NCBI GenBank assembly: GCA_038025085.1
Contig: CM076144.1
Span: 48,648,001 to 48,712,000 of the forward strand
Source: Tetragonia tetragonoides
Lineage: Eukaryota; Streptophyta; Magnoliopsida; Caryophyllales; Aizoaceae
DNA length: 64,000 bases
Direction of reading: 5' to 3'
A model generated the notes under the pieces. It saw only the letters and a list, made by a program, of their open reading frames with translations. It was not told where the DNA came from and did no database searches. Position 1 is the first letter of the stretch; the number at the start of each line of letters is the position of its first letter. A program made the position numbers and the translations under genes. This document shows, in pieces, positions 25,615-36,469 of the stretch.

Positions 25615-25836
25615 AGTTGGAATAGGTGGTTATACTCTGAGCTGATATGTCATGTAAGGTGGCAAAAGTTTGTTACAGATATTATTCTGAGTTTGTTATG
25701 ACAGCCTGTACTTTGCTGAGCTATATAATGCTCTAAGCGTGTAATAAACAAATCAGTTTTGTCAGAATAAAATTCTCTCCTCTTCTTCTCTCCTTTTGTT
25801 CTCTCTAGATTAATCATGGTGATTTTACAGTCAACT
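25615..25836 (+). repeat. 3' LTR of the copia element
   Basis: Same length as the left LTR, preceded by the polypurine tract GAGGAGGTG (25606-25614). Confidence 0.9.
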
Positions 25837-26267
25837 AAATATGAGATAATTCTAGGTTAAAATTTGAGTTAAATTTCAGCATTTTACATAATTCAAGATG
25901 TAAACGTAAAATGTGTGGAAAAAAATCAACTTCAAAAGTGTATATGCAGTTATTGACGGAGTATAAGCTTAGCAGTTAGCACTATTGATGATGGAACCTT
26001 CTAGGATTGGAATTCAATATTTATAATCAATTAATTAATCCAATATCAAAAGTTTAACTAAGGTGATGGGCGACTGACCAATCTATCTATGGTTAATCTA
26101 TGTTCTAGTTAAATGGATCATTGTATAGGTTTAAGCCGAAACCGAAAGTTTAACTTGTGTTCTAAATCCATCTAATTATTGACACTCTAAATTTGGACTT
26201 CTATATTGAACTCATGTTAACTTCATCATTAAGGAAGTAATTAACACAAAGTTAATTAGATGATTAA
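25837..26267. other. Noncoding region
   Basis: AT-rich, nothing recognised. Confidence 0.5.
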
Positions 26268-26598
26268 GGGTGTGTTCTTTTTCACTTATTGGAGCTTACT
26301 CGATTCGTGGAATTCAGTGGTAAGATATTACTCAATCAGTGAGAATCAGTGACAGGACCTTACTGAATTAGTGAGAATCAATGACAAAACCTTATTGAAT
26401 AAGTGGAAATCGGTGGCAGGACCCACGTTCATTCTCACAGAATCAGTGGCAGGACCTTACTTCATTGAGAATCAGTGGAAGGACCTAACCGAATCAGTGA
26501 AAATCAGTAACAAAACCTTACTGAATCAGTGGAAATCAATGGTAAGACTTTACTCAATTAGTGAGAATCAGTGGATTTAAGTGGAAGAAAACGCACCC
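26268..26598 (+). mobile_element. AATCAGTGGCAGG-family MITE, copy 3 (complete)
   Basis: 331 bp with inverted ends GGGTGTGTTCTTTTT and AAAACGCACCC, flanked by TAA (26265-26267, 26599-26601). The interior is a diverged minisatellite of about 20-30-bp units around AATCAGTGGCAGGACCTTAC. Confidence 0.8.
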
Positions 26599-28012
26599 TA
26601 ACTCATCACCTTTTCAATTTGGATGTGTAATATGCTGATGGGACGATTGCTTGTTGTTACTTGTCAGCATATAATTACATATGATATGCTATTTTACGCC
26701 CAATTGATGATGCTTTTTTTGGCTATTTACATGGAAGCATATTTGCCTTTTACATCATGTTCTTAGTATGTACATGTACTCCATGATATATAAAGCTTTA
26801 TTCTTCTGATCTCCTGTTTCCTGAGTTTTTCTCTGTCCATGTCTTAAAGCAAGGAAGCATTCTCATCGATCTTTCTCTCTCTTTCTCTCTCCTGAGATGT
26901 TGATGTTCAAACTAAACTCCAGCGCTAAGGGAAAGAGCTTTATCCGCTTAATTAAACATAAAGAAGGCCCCCCTGATCTTAAGATCTTCTAAGACAAGAA
27001 AAGCATAGTCTTGGTCCAAGTAAAGAAAGGTAGCTTAATTATTAGGAGAAACCAACGTAACAATTTGCCATGTTTTTTGAGCCCTGTTTTTTAAATTTAG
27101 ATTCTCAAACTTTTTGCTCTTACTCACTTTCACATATTTTGACTCCCCTTTATAGCCACTTCTCTAAATTTGTGTTTGGAAAGTGTTTAGCTAAGTACTT
27201 CATATCCATGATATGTTCACATTTCATTTCTATTAATATATAATTGGGGTTGTAAATGAATCAATACTCTTGCGAACAACGTTCATTTAGCACCAAGTGA
27301 ACATGAACAACATTTTAGAGCTCGTCCATAAAGAAATGAACATGAATATTTTAGAGCTCGTTTTTTTTTGTAAACTTTAGCTTTTTTTTCTTTTTGCACG
27401 TCGTATAAACTTCAGCTAGTTACGGAGTATTACCCTTGTTTCATGCAATAATGTAACTAAAGTCTAATTTCTAAAGATTTCAAAAGTTGGTCATAACCTT
27501 ACATTACTTAAACCCTATGGCCTATGCTAGATACTCCATTTAAGATTCTAATAAACTTACAGCTCAATTAACCTAACTAGAATGGAGATTCCTTGCTTCT
27601 CTAGAAGTAATTAGTTTGTTTCCTATATGAATCCACAAACACAAACCCAGTTATATTCATCTCACGTGTATCTCTTAATAAAGGGACACGACATGATAGT
27701 ATATATACATCATAGTAGTATATGAGTAAGTATCTGTTACTTGCAGCATGAAATGCCAAAAGAATAATGTGATTGAGGATCATAAGTTTAAGCAAAAGGG
27801 TTTGGAAGCATATATTCAAAGACTTTGTGAACTTTAGCTTAACGTTAGGAATGTTTCAGCTTTCAAAGAGTAAATATCCAATAAACAAACATAAGAAATA
27901 TGCAAACTTCATTCAAAAAGGGGAAGTTATAAAGCTATTGAGTGATCATGTCTTAAAAGTAGTAGAGAACATATCAAAATCTCAATCCCCAAGTCTTTCT
28001 TTTCATTTCCAA
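26599..28012. other. Noncoding region
   Basis: AT-rich, no gene supported. The reading frames on either strand have no family resemblance or splice context. Confidence 0.5.
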
Positions 28013-28171
28013 TGTCTATTGGTTTAGTGGTTAAAACTGAGGCCTGACTCCTGAGTACATTAGGTTCCATGTTCGAGACTTTGAACCCCCTCTTTTATTG
28101 TATGTAAATTTATTATACTGACCTCGATGCGACTATGACTCCCTTAAGCCAAAGAAAAAGTGTCTCATTGG
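28013..28171 (+). mobile_element. Probable short tRNA-derived SINE
   Basis: The body (28023-28160) has an A-box-like TTTAGTGGTTAAAAC start and a B-box-like ATGTTCGAGACTT, and ends in AAAGAAAAAG. Near-identical flanks TGTCTATTGG (28013-28022) and TGTCTCATTGG (28161-28171) look like a target duplication with a one-base indel. Confidence 0.55.
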
Positions 28172-28544
28172 CTTTGATTTGCTTTGCTTTTCTCAATGTT
28201 GTGTTTTGTAAGTGATTACATAATCAATGAACCAAATAAAAAAGTACTCGCATAAGTTTTAGCCTCGTCAAAAGGAGAGACCTATACACTACTTATAGTA
28301 TTATATGAGGGGGGATGTTAGACAGACCATTTAAATCAAATCCTGCAAAAGCTTTGACAACACATAATTAATCCGTACGTGTTGTATTCGCTCGCTTGTA
28401 GAAAAAAGCCTAAAAGGCTGCACATAGGACAGCTGGGAAGGGAGTGCTTCTGCTACAAGCGCTAACTTATTTCATATTAAACCCCTCCAACTTCCAAACC
28501 AATGCCTCTTTGTCATTGTTTAGATGCCAAACTAAACACACTAT

Positions 28545-28878
28545 GGGTGCGTTCTTTCCCACTGATTTCCACTGATTTTCACTAATTGAGTAAGATTTTG
28601 TTACTGATTCCCACTGATTGAGTAAGGTCTTGCTACTGATTTCCACTGATTCGGTAAGGTCCTGCCACTGATTTCCACTGATTCAATAAGGTCTTGTCAC
28701 TTATTCTGTGAGTAGAAAAGTGGTTTCTGCCACTGATTTCCACTGATTGAGTAAGGTCATGCCACTGATTTCCACTGATTGAGTAAGGTACTCCCACTGA
28801 TTCTCACTGATTGAGTAAGGTCCTGCCACTTATTTCCACTGATTGAGTAAGGTCCAATAATTGGAAAAGAACACACCC
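28545..28878 (-). mobile_element. AATCAGTGGCAGG-family MITE, copy 4 (complete, inverted)
   Basis: 334 bp, ends GGGTGCGTTCTTT and AAAAGAACACACCC, flanked by TAT on both sides (28542-28544, 28879-28881). The interior is the same minisatellite as copies 1-3 on the opposite strand. Confidence 0.8.
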
Positions 28879-29240
28879 TATAATGCTCACTGCTTATGCA
28901 TCGGGTACACACAGAGTGCGTATCACTGGGTTGTGCGTTTACGTGGGTGAGGTCTACGGGCCAACGTCAAAACCTTTTGCCCAGCCTGCCATAGCCTTTA
29001 TTGTTTTAATAACGTCTTAGTCTAATGGTTAAAACTTAGATTTTGAGTGGTTTTAAAAATTATCCAAGGGATTATGGAAAATCTTTCTTGCCGAAAAAAG
29101 TGATTTAGAAAATTTAAAAGAAAATCTACTTACAGCATATAATGCAATTTTTATTACTTAGACCTTGTGTCCATGTAATTGTCAGGAGCCAAAAAAAAAA
29201 CTACCCGTTGAAGAAATAAAAAAAAATTAATAAAAAAAAA
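28879..29240. other. Noncoding region
   Basis: Nothing recognised apart from A-rich tracts (29188-29240) and an A-box-like TCTAATGGTTAAAAC near 29013 without a matching B box. Confidence 0.45.
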
Positions 29241-29446
29241 TTGTGTGAATTTAGTTCATGGTGGACCAATACTTCACCTAGAGCCACCCCTCTAATAGTG
29301 GAGCCATGTAGCCACCCCATATTTCACCTGGAGCCTCCCTTCTAATAGTGGAGCCACCCAAACTTCACCTGGAGCCACTTCTCTAATAGTAGAGTCACCC
29401 CTCAAATTTACTTGATCCACAGTACACTAAGTCCACACAAGACATA
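29241..29446 (+). mobile_element. TGTGTGGACTTAGT-family MITE, copy 2
   Basis: Left end TTGTGTGAATTTAGTTCATG, right end ACTAAGTCCACACAAGACAT, roughly inverted to each other. The interior is a short minisatellite around ACTTCACCTGGAGCCACCCC. The same structure lies upstream of small-gene copy B at 52091. Confidence 0.65.
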
Positions 29447-29639
29447 CTGAAAAATGTGACCTAAATAAGTAAAACTCAAAATGAACTAATGAGTCTATGA
29501 CTAAAAAAACTGAACCTTTTTCTAAGTTTCATTTTTTAGGCCATGATTTAATTTATTCAGTGCATTGTTTCATTGGGTCCATGTATAATTTGCGCAAATT
29601 GCGACATGTGTCAAATGGGTACCAATAAAGACTACTGCC

Positions 29640-29811
29640 CAGCCCATCCCAGCCCAATTGACAATGCAAGTGTTAAAAGTAGTACAACCCGATCTATAAT
29701 CTGAGGCACATCTTGAAAAATTCAAAAACCAGAAAAAGAGAAAAGAAGCATAAACCTCTTCCAAATATCCCGCCATTAATTTCATTTCATTTTCACAGTC
29801 ATCATTTTTCT

Positions 29812-29842
<31 letters not shown>
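29640..29842 (+). promoter_or_regulatory. Promoter region of small-gene copy A
   Basis: Contains two AGCCCA words (29641-29660; the site II element TGGGCT in reverse), then CCCGCCATTA (CCCGCC at 29769-29774), then a (GA)n leader (29815-29841) ending at the start codon. CCCGCCATTAnTTTCAT is conserved upstream of copy B and in worn form upstream of copy C. CCCGCC resembles an E2F site core. Role inferred. Confidence 0.5.
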
Positions 29843-29846
<4 letters not shown>

Positions 29847-30221
29847 AGAGAGGGCGACCAGCTACGAAGAAGAAACCTTCAGCCGCCGATTTGTTAGTGT
29901 CACCACCACAAGTAGCCACAAACAAGGTTTCCAAATCCAATCGGTCCAGTGAATCGCCGAAGTCCTTTGAATTCAAGCTCAATTTGCCGGCGAAAATCTC
30001 CGGTGGACGTCGCCGGAAATCGATTTTGGATCCGGTGAATTCGCCGCCTCTCCGGCGACCAGAGGCGTTGTCGTCAATATCGGAGCTGAAGGAAGCTGTA
30101 TCGTCTCGGTTGGATTCGATTAAGCGTCAGGTGGAGCGGTCGCATTTGGATGTTGTTAAGGAGGTTGAATGTTCTCATTCTTATCTTCATAAGCGCATCA
30201 AGGCCTCTCTCTCTCTCTCTC

Positions 30222-30254
<33 letters not shown>

Positions 30255-33200
30255 TTATGGAATTATGGCAATTGTGAGGTTAATGTTGATATTTCGGTGG
30301 ACATTGAGTTAATCTCTGTTGATTGAATTGCAATGGGGAAATTGTGTGATTTGGTATTAGGTTTAGGTTATTTTATTAAATTTTCTGGAGTTTGATGCAA
30401 ATTTCTGGCATGAGTAGGTTCTCACTCTCTCTGAATTCTGAAGGTTGATGTTGATATTCCAATAGACATTGTGTCAATATTTCTGTTGACTGAATTGGAA
30501 TGGCGAAATTCTGTGATTTGATTTTTCGGTTACTTTGTTGAATTTTCCGGAGTTTCGATGCGATTTGCTAGTGTGAGTATCGGGTAGGTTAATATTTCTT
30601 GTGATATTTCGGCGGAAATTGTGTTAAGCGCAGTTGATTGATATCAGATGGCGAAATTGTGTGATTTGGTTTGACGTTTAGGTTATACTGTTGAATTTTA
30701 CTTGAGTTTTGATGCGATTTGCTACTATGAGTAAATTATTTTATCTTTCTTGTGGTATATGGTGGAAATTGTGTTGAGCGCTGTTGACTGAACTTAAACA
30801 TGACGGAATTGAGTGCTTCGGTTTGAAGTTTAGGTAATTTTATTAAAATATTCAAGAGTTTTGAGGCAGTTTTGGCTGTTATGAGTAGGTTAATAATTGA
30901 ATTTAGGGCAGTTCTATATGAGCAAATTTGAAGTAGGACGCAAAGATTACAGGGTTCATCTAACGTTAAGTAGGTTTGAAAATTCAAGAAAAGAAAACAT
31001 CAGAAATGGAACATAAAGTTTACACACACTGTCTTGTTTATTTGATCATCGGAATACTTTTAGCATTAAGATTGTCTGTAATTTGCTGATTGGTTCATTT
31101 ACTTTTCTAGGCTAAATTATAGCTCCTTAGTAATCAAGGAAGAGTTGTCATGTATTGTTGTTTGTATCATTAAGTTGACACTAAAATTCAACTGGATTTC
31201 TTTCCGTTCTGGTCAAGTTCCATCAGTATCTTGAGCATTTACCATTGCAATTTTATTATATTTTATTGTAATGAAGTACAATGAACTAAATTTCTGTGAA
31301 TTTTAGTCTTAATTGAGCCACTCGATCATTTATATCGTTACCTTGTTGCCAAAAACTTGGGCCTAAACAATGATGACTTTGTTAACCTAGTTCCAAGTAA
31401 TTATCTACACGAACGGTACAGTTCATTCTCTATAGTTCGTAACATTTTGTGTGTATATGTGTGTCAGTGAGTGTATGCACAACCTTTTGTAGCAACAATG
31501 ATGATCAATAGGCTTTGCAGTTGAGTTCTTCCATCTCCTCCATCGGGATATGATATGAAGAGTGGTTTCAATTTTCATGTGACATTGTTTCCTTTCTTTG
31601 GCTCTATTGTTGTTTAGACAGTGAAAACTCTTTTAATAATTATAATTTCTTGTCTGTTTTGATATCACTTAGGATTTAGCATATTTCATATAGCAGGACA
31701 TGAGATGATCTTTAGGTCTAAGCATCTTTTTGCCTTGAAAGTTTAAGATCACTTTAGCTCCATATAATCAAATGCTATACTGTATGATTTATGAAATGAA
31801 TTTCAATATAGATATCTGCCTTCTGGGATGGGATATGCTCCATTAGGTGACAAACAGTATGCTTTATCCGAGGCTTTATGAGCTGATTCTCTTATTGCAT
31901 GTTTCTTTTATTTATATAATATCAACAGACTCAGACTCAAGCATGTCAGCAATTCATGGATGAAACAGAGAAGGAATTCAAGAAGATGTCTGAAAGGATT
32001 ACTGAAAGTTGTGATGCTATGAAGGTGCATTTTGTCTTTATGCAGTTATTTGTTGTTTCTCACTTCATTGTTAAATTGAGTGAAATTAATTTTCAAGACC
32101 TACTTACAGGTGTCATATGCTGAGTTCATAGTGGAAGCACAGACCACTGTCTCTCGTGGTATGTCCCTGACTGCTTATATTCTTGAGTGGAACAAGTACT
32201 TCTAAATTTCTAATGGTGTATTCAAAACTGTTCCCCTTTTTTTTTTTTTTTTTTTATGTGTATATTCAAACTGTTCCCCTAACTAAATAAAAAAATTAGT
32301 ATAGTGTTTTGTGTTACATCAGCAATTTCTTCTCATATATGAACTCCCTAGGCTTATGGGAAACAAAACTTCATCTAGCTTTTGTTTGGTGGTGAAGAGA
32401 CTACTTTATCGTGGTTATCCATTTCTAATGAAAATGTTCTCTCACCAGAAGAGATTGTCTTTCTTCTTCTTTTGTTTATATTGAAGCCTACTATTTAGCC
32501 GGAGAAATTTCAAACTGAAATCGAAGTTAAATGTGGGACGACCAGCAAGTAATGCAGCTTATAGAAGCAGTAGAGAAGATGAGTTTTAAATTTACTCATT
32601 AAACCTCATGTTCAAGTCTCCCTGGGGCCACTGGTGGTATTCATGGTCGTTAACTTCAGGGCCCATGGGATTAGCCAAACAAAGCTTGGATACCCATTTT
32701 ATGTTAAAAAAAAGTTTACTCATTTAACCTTGGCTGTCTGATTGACTTCAAAGTTTGTAGGTTGTATTGCATGTATTTAATTGATGTGATGTCAAGTTGA
32801 GCATTAGAGTACTTGGGAAAAATACATTGTTTTTTCAAACTTAGGATGTGAATACGTGATGGCTTTAGTTTGAACAGCTGACAAAAACTGACTTCTGCTA
32901 TTTCAAGGTGGAATTTACTTTGACCCTGACAGGGGAAATGATTTTACCATCAGCTATGTACGTACCTAAATGTGGTGAACAGCTTGCTAGAGATTTCTGC
33001 CCAACCACATAAGCGTGCCTTCTCCTCCCCTTTTTCCCCTACTTTACGTGCATGGGACATGAAGATATTTGGGTTACCATCATTAGCACTATCAGGAAAG
33101 AAGAGAATAAGAATTTTGTTTGTCTAATTTGCTCTTTGACAATAATAAGCTTTCGAATGGAGAAGTTATCCCCTTCCTTCCTGATTTATGCATCGACCTT

Positions 33201-33339
33201 TGATAGGCTGAAATTGTCTTATGTTCCTTTACAATATTATGCAGTGCGTAGAACATCCATTCCTGAAACAGAACAGTCATTCGAGGAAAGATTTGACGCC
33301 CTTCGGAGTCGTTATGGGATTTTGTCAACGCCAGCGTAA
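29843..33339 (+). CDS. Small basic AT-hook-like/coiled-coil protein, copy A
   Basis: I do not recognise this family. Exons by comparison with copy B: 29843-30202, 31929-32024, 32110-32158, 33245-33339; 600 nt, 199 aa. The N-terminus MKRGRPATKKK holds the AT-hook core RGRP, which suggests minor-groove DNA binding. A Pro/Ser-rich basic stretch follows, then a heptad-like, probably coiled-coil region (about 75-150, LSSISELKEAVSS to ESCDAMK) and a conserved tail ending RSRYGILSTPA. The intron 1 donor is GC (30203-30204, AAG|GCCTCT) where copy B has GT. If it is not spliced, the frame runs on to a stop at 30275-30277 (144 aa). The other junctions are GT-AG. A chromosome- or chromatin-associated role is a guess from the AT-hook and the CCCGCC/site II promoter. 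Confidence 0.75.
30279..30892 (+). repeat. Four tandem ~150-bp units in intron 1 of copy A
   Basis: Units start near 30279, 30443, 30590 and 30737. Each carries versions of TTTCGGTGGACATTGTGTT, GTTGATTGAATT, AAATTGTGTGATTTGG, TTTAGGTTA, TTTGATGCGATTT and ATGAGTAGGTT in the same order. Copy B has about two units and copy C one at the same place in the gene. Confidence 0.8.
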
Positions 33340-33898
33340 TTTGCTTTTGCTTTTGCTTTTTTTCTGGTAAGTAGCAGCTTGTGTCTTCAAGTTATTGTTT
33401 TGTAATGGGGAAAGGCATATTGGGATACCTTTGAAAGAAAAAAAAAGGTTTTTTGTGATTCCTCTATCCCAGTATGTGTACATAGTCCGGGGCTCTTCAT
33501 TCCTTTTGGGAACACACAGTATTTGTAAAATTTTGTATTCCGAAACGGAATTGATGTGCTTTTGTCTCTAATACCATAATCAATTACTCTAGTAGATTCA
33601 GTTTTCAATTTAAACCTCTTTGGCTTCATTAAGTCATTGTCCATTGTGTTTTGTTCCTCATTAAAATGTGACTCGATATTGCTTCTCAAATGTTGTCTGT
33701 GGTGCAATGTTTCAGGAGTCATTCTGATTTCTTCTGCAGTGCCAGTAACATGGTGTTGGAATGATCAAGTATTTTGAGTGAGAAGTACTGTTGGACTATA
33801 TGAGGTTAGTCTGAGTTTTGCCATGATCACTTGGAGTGTCATGTTTAAGGATAGGCACTTTGACAGAAGTCACTCTTGTACACAATCACATATGATTC
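33340..33898 (+). other. 3' flank of copy A, probably with a 3'UTR intron
   Basis: CTGGTAAGTA (around 33364) after the stop codon is a good donor and is conserved after copy B (around 56800). TTTCAG|GAG near 33712-33717 is a matching acceptor. I infer an intron in the 3'UTR. No separate gene seen. Confidence 0.4.
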
Positions 33899-34103
33899 TG
33901 TTGGAGATATGCCATGTCACTACTTAGTTTGTTACAAAGTTGTTATTAGATTTAATATATAAGTCATTAGTTCATATAATTAAATTACCCAATTCATTCA
34001 TTCATAATCAATAAAGAAGCTTCCATTATTTAGCCCTTTCTCTCTCTAGAATTATCCCCAATTCATTGTTGATTTTAGCTTGTTATGATCCTGATTTTCT
34101 ACA
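33899..34103 (+). repeat. 5' LTR of the young element
   Basis: 205 bp, TG...CA ends, identical by eye to the right LTR. Contains TTTAATATATAAG as a possible TATA box and AATCAATAAAG as a possible poly(A) signal. Confidence 0.92.
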
Positions 34104-36108
34104 TGGTATCAGAGCGAGGATCAAGCTAAATCGATTATTCTTTTCATCAATTCAATAATCTGTTCTTCAATCATTGATCATCAAGAAAATATCAAAATTC
34201 TCTGTTTTTCTTGTTCGTGATTTTCGTTCGCGATTTTCTTCGCTCAAGACTCTTCAATCTTCGATCTTGATTCGATCGAGTTCATCAATCAGGTTTGATT
34301 CACAAAAATCGATTACAATTTCTCATATTAATTCTCCATTTTTTGGTTCATCGATCATCATCACACGAAAACACAAAAATTTCGCTCGTTATTTTTCTTC
34401 GCTCAACCTTCTGATCTTCGATCAGTTCATTTCGATTGCATCAAATCATCAAAAATATTCGAGAATCACAAAATCATTCACGAATCTTAGTTTCTTTTCT
34501 TAATTTCTTTCATTTTCGATCAAGTGTTCTTGATTCAACCTTGATCAAGCTCAAAAAAAAAAAAAAAAAAAAAATCACAAAAAAAAAATATTCATTTGAT
34601 TTTCGAACAAATTGATTTGTTTTCATCAATTGTTCTTGCTCATTTAACTGAGATTCGATCATCTTTCATCTAGATCAAGCATTCAATTGATCTAATTTCG
34701 AAGAAGAAAAAAAAAAAAAAAATTAGGTTTTCTAATTTCGCACACCAAGTGCTCGATGAAGTTCCTGAGTGAATTTTCATCTTCAATTCACTCTGTTTTG
34801 ACAGATTATGTTCTGTTTCTTGAAGTCTTCTATGGCTATGGCTTCGTATATTCATCATTATCACTCGGATCATCGAGTTGATTTTTCGCCGTCGATTGAG
34901 CGGTTCAATCTTCATCAAGATTTTCAGCGCTTTTCACCTTCTTGTCAAAGGTTTTGCGCTTCATTCAATCATTATCACTCGATTTTCGAGTTCATCTTTG
35001 TCACCGTTCATCTCTTATGAGAATTGTTGTTTAACCGGTTCATCTCTTATTATCACTCGTTTCATCGAGTTCTTGTCACCGTACTACTTCTCCTATGAGA
35101 GAATTCAATGTACGGATCATCTCCTCTTGACGTTTTGTCATCAGATTCACCAGGAAGTTCCCTGGTTTATGAAGCCTTCAATGGCTCAGTTGGTTTGGGT
35201 TGATGTAGCATCAGTTACTAGTCCTTGGTGGATGTCATCGAGTTCATCATCTGCGGTTACGGCGTCATTATCGTCGGCCACGTTGTCATCTCAACGAACT
35301 CCATCGAGGTCGTTTTCGGTTTTGGTTTGGTTCTCCATTGGTCTGGCAATCTGTTGATGCCCTAGCCTTTGGACTTTTCTTTTTTTTCTCATGCAGTGAG
35401 CTCATGTTCAAAGCTGGATGCTTGGAGTGCCCACTGTGTTGTGTGTTACTGTGGCTGTTGGTTCTCAATAGTTGTCTTCAGCTTGTGTTGGTGATTTCTG
35501 TCTGTAGTCTGTATGCCGTGCGTTTCTTCATCATGGGACATGGCTGTCAAGATTGATTGGTGTTCTTCAGAAAATTTTAGGCAGGAGCATGCTTTATATT
35601 CAAATAAGCCAATTTACAGTTGGTGATTCTTTTGGTGGTTGTCAGCATGTCAAATGTCTTTGGCAAAGGTGTTTGCTTTGGGTATGTATGTGTGACTGTG
35701 ATACATATCAAATTGGCTTGAGGAGCTGGAGAAAGTCAGCTCAAAGTTCGAACTATGAATCACAAGATATCCCATGCTTTCAATGCATTCAACTATGAAT
35801 TCCAGCATTAATACGCTTCAGTTTAAGCATTGGTATTCTTCCTCTCTTCCGCCAATCCTGCTTTTATCAATTGGGTTTTTAGAGGCGTGGTGTTTAATTG
35901 ATTACCAGCCCTTTCTCAAGTTCTCTATGCAAAGGAAAATCAATTCATGAGGGTTTCAATTGCTTTGACTTAGAGGTAAGGTTGAATCCCTTCGTTTATT
36001 TTTCCTCTTTTCGATTTTTCTGGACTTTATTATCTGGAATCGAAAATTAATTTTTTGCTCTTTCATTTTCTGGGCTCGATTACTAATCAAAGAAAATATT
36101 TCTGGGCT

Positions 36109-36206
36109 ATGAAACTCTGAATCACAAGATATCCCATACATATCAAATTGTTGCTATGGTGGATCAAACCGGAAAGCATGGGATATCTTGTGATTCAGAG
36201 TTTCAT
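36109..36206. repeat. Perfect 29-bp inverted repeat inside the young LTR element
   Basis: Left arm 36109-36137 (ATGAAACTCTGAATCACAAG...), right arm 36178-36206, exact complements with a 40-nt loop. A third partial copy in the left-arm direction lies at 35757-35781 and matches the complement of 36173-36197 over 25 nt. In RNA it would form a long stable hairpin just upstream of the right LTR. Confidence 0.85.
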
Positions 36207-36259
36207 TGTCTCCACTCTCCAAGTTGGAGGTATTTCATACCCTCCAACTTGAGGGGGGA

Positions 36260-36464
36260 TGTTGGAGATATGCCATGTCACTACTTAGTTTGTTACAAAG
36301 TTGTTATTAGATTTAATATATAAGTCATTAGTTCATATAATTAAATTACCCAATTCATTCATTCATAATCAATAAAGAAGCTTCCATTATTTAGCCCTTT
36401 CTCTCTCTAGAATTATCCCCAATTCATTGTTGATTTTAGCTTGTTATGATCCTGATTTTCTACA
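36260..36464 (+). repeat. 3' LTR of the young element
   Basis: Identical by eye to the left LTR over 205 bp, followed by the GATTC duplication. Confidence 0.92.
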
Positions 36465-36469
36465 GATTC

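Larger units (their letters stand above)
20672..25836 (+). mobile_element. Ty1/copia LTR retrotransposon, decayed but structurally complete
   Basis: 5165 bp with two 222-bp LTRs (20672-20893, 25615-25836), a primer binding site directly after the left LTR, gag-pol in protease-integrase-RT-RNase H order (the Ty1/copia order), and a purine-rich tract before the right LTR. The LTRs begin AGTTG and end CAACT rather than the usual TG...CA. I count 11 mismatches between them, about 95 percent identity. No clear 5-bp target duplication is left. The coding region has several stops and frameshifts. Confidence 0.93.
33899..36464 (+). mobile_element. Young non-autonomous LTR retrotransposon
   Basis: 2566 bp. 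The two 205-bp LTRs (33899-34103 and 36260-36464) start TGTTGGAGAT, end TTTCTACA, and read identical base for base by eye. A perfect 5-bp target duplication GATTC flanks it (33894-33898, 36465-36469). The primer binding site TGGTATCAGAGCG follows the left LTR (34104) and a polypurine tract GAGGGGGGA (36251-36259) precedes the right one. The 2.16-kb interior has no gag or pol similarity, so it must move with help from an autonomous copia-type relative. Part of the interior (about 35150-35970) reads like non-repetitive, possibly captured host sequence. It lies about 560 bp downstream of the copy A stop codon. Confidence 0.93.

Noticed and set aside
32560..32705. Possible SINE in intron 3 of small-gene copy A (ATGTTCAAGTCTCC, B-box-like)
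   Set aside because: No convincing A box and no target duplication found.
34174..35357. Several frames of 70-160 codons inside the young LTR element
   Set aside because: Ser/Phe-rich or Ile/Arg-rich translations of simple AT-rich sequence, in different frames, without gag or pol motifs.
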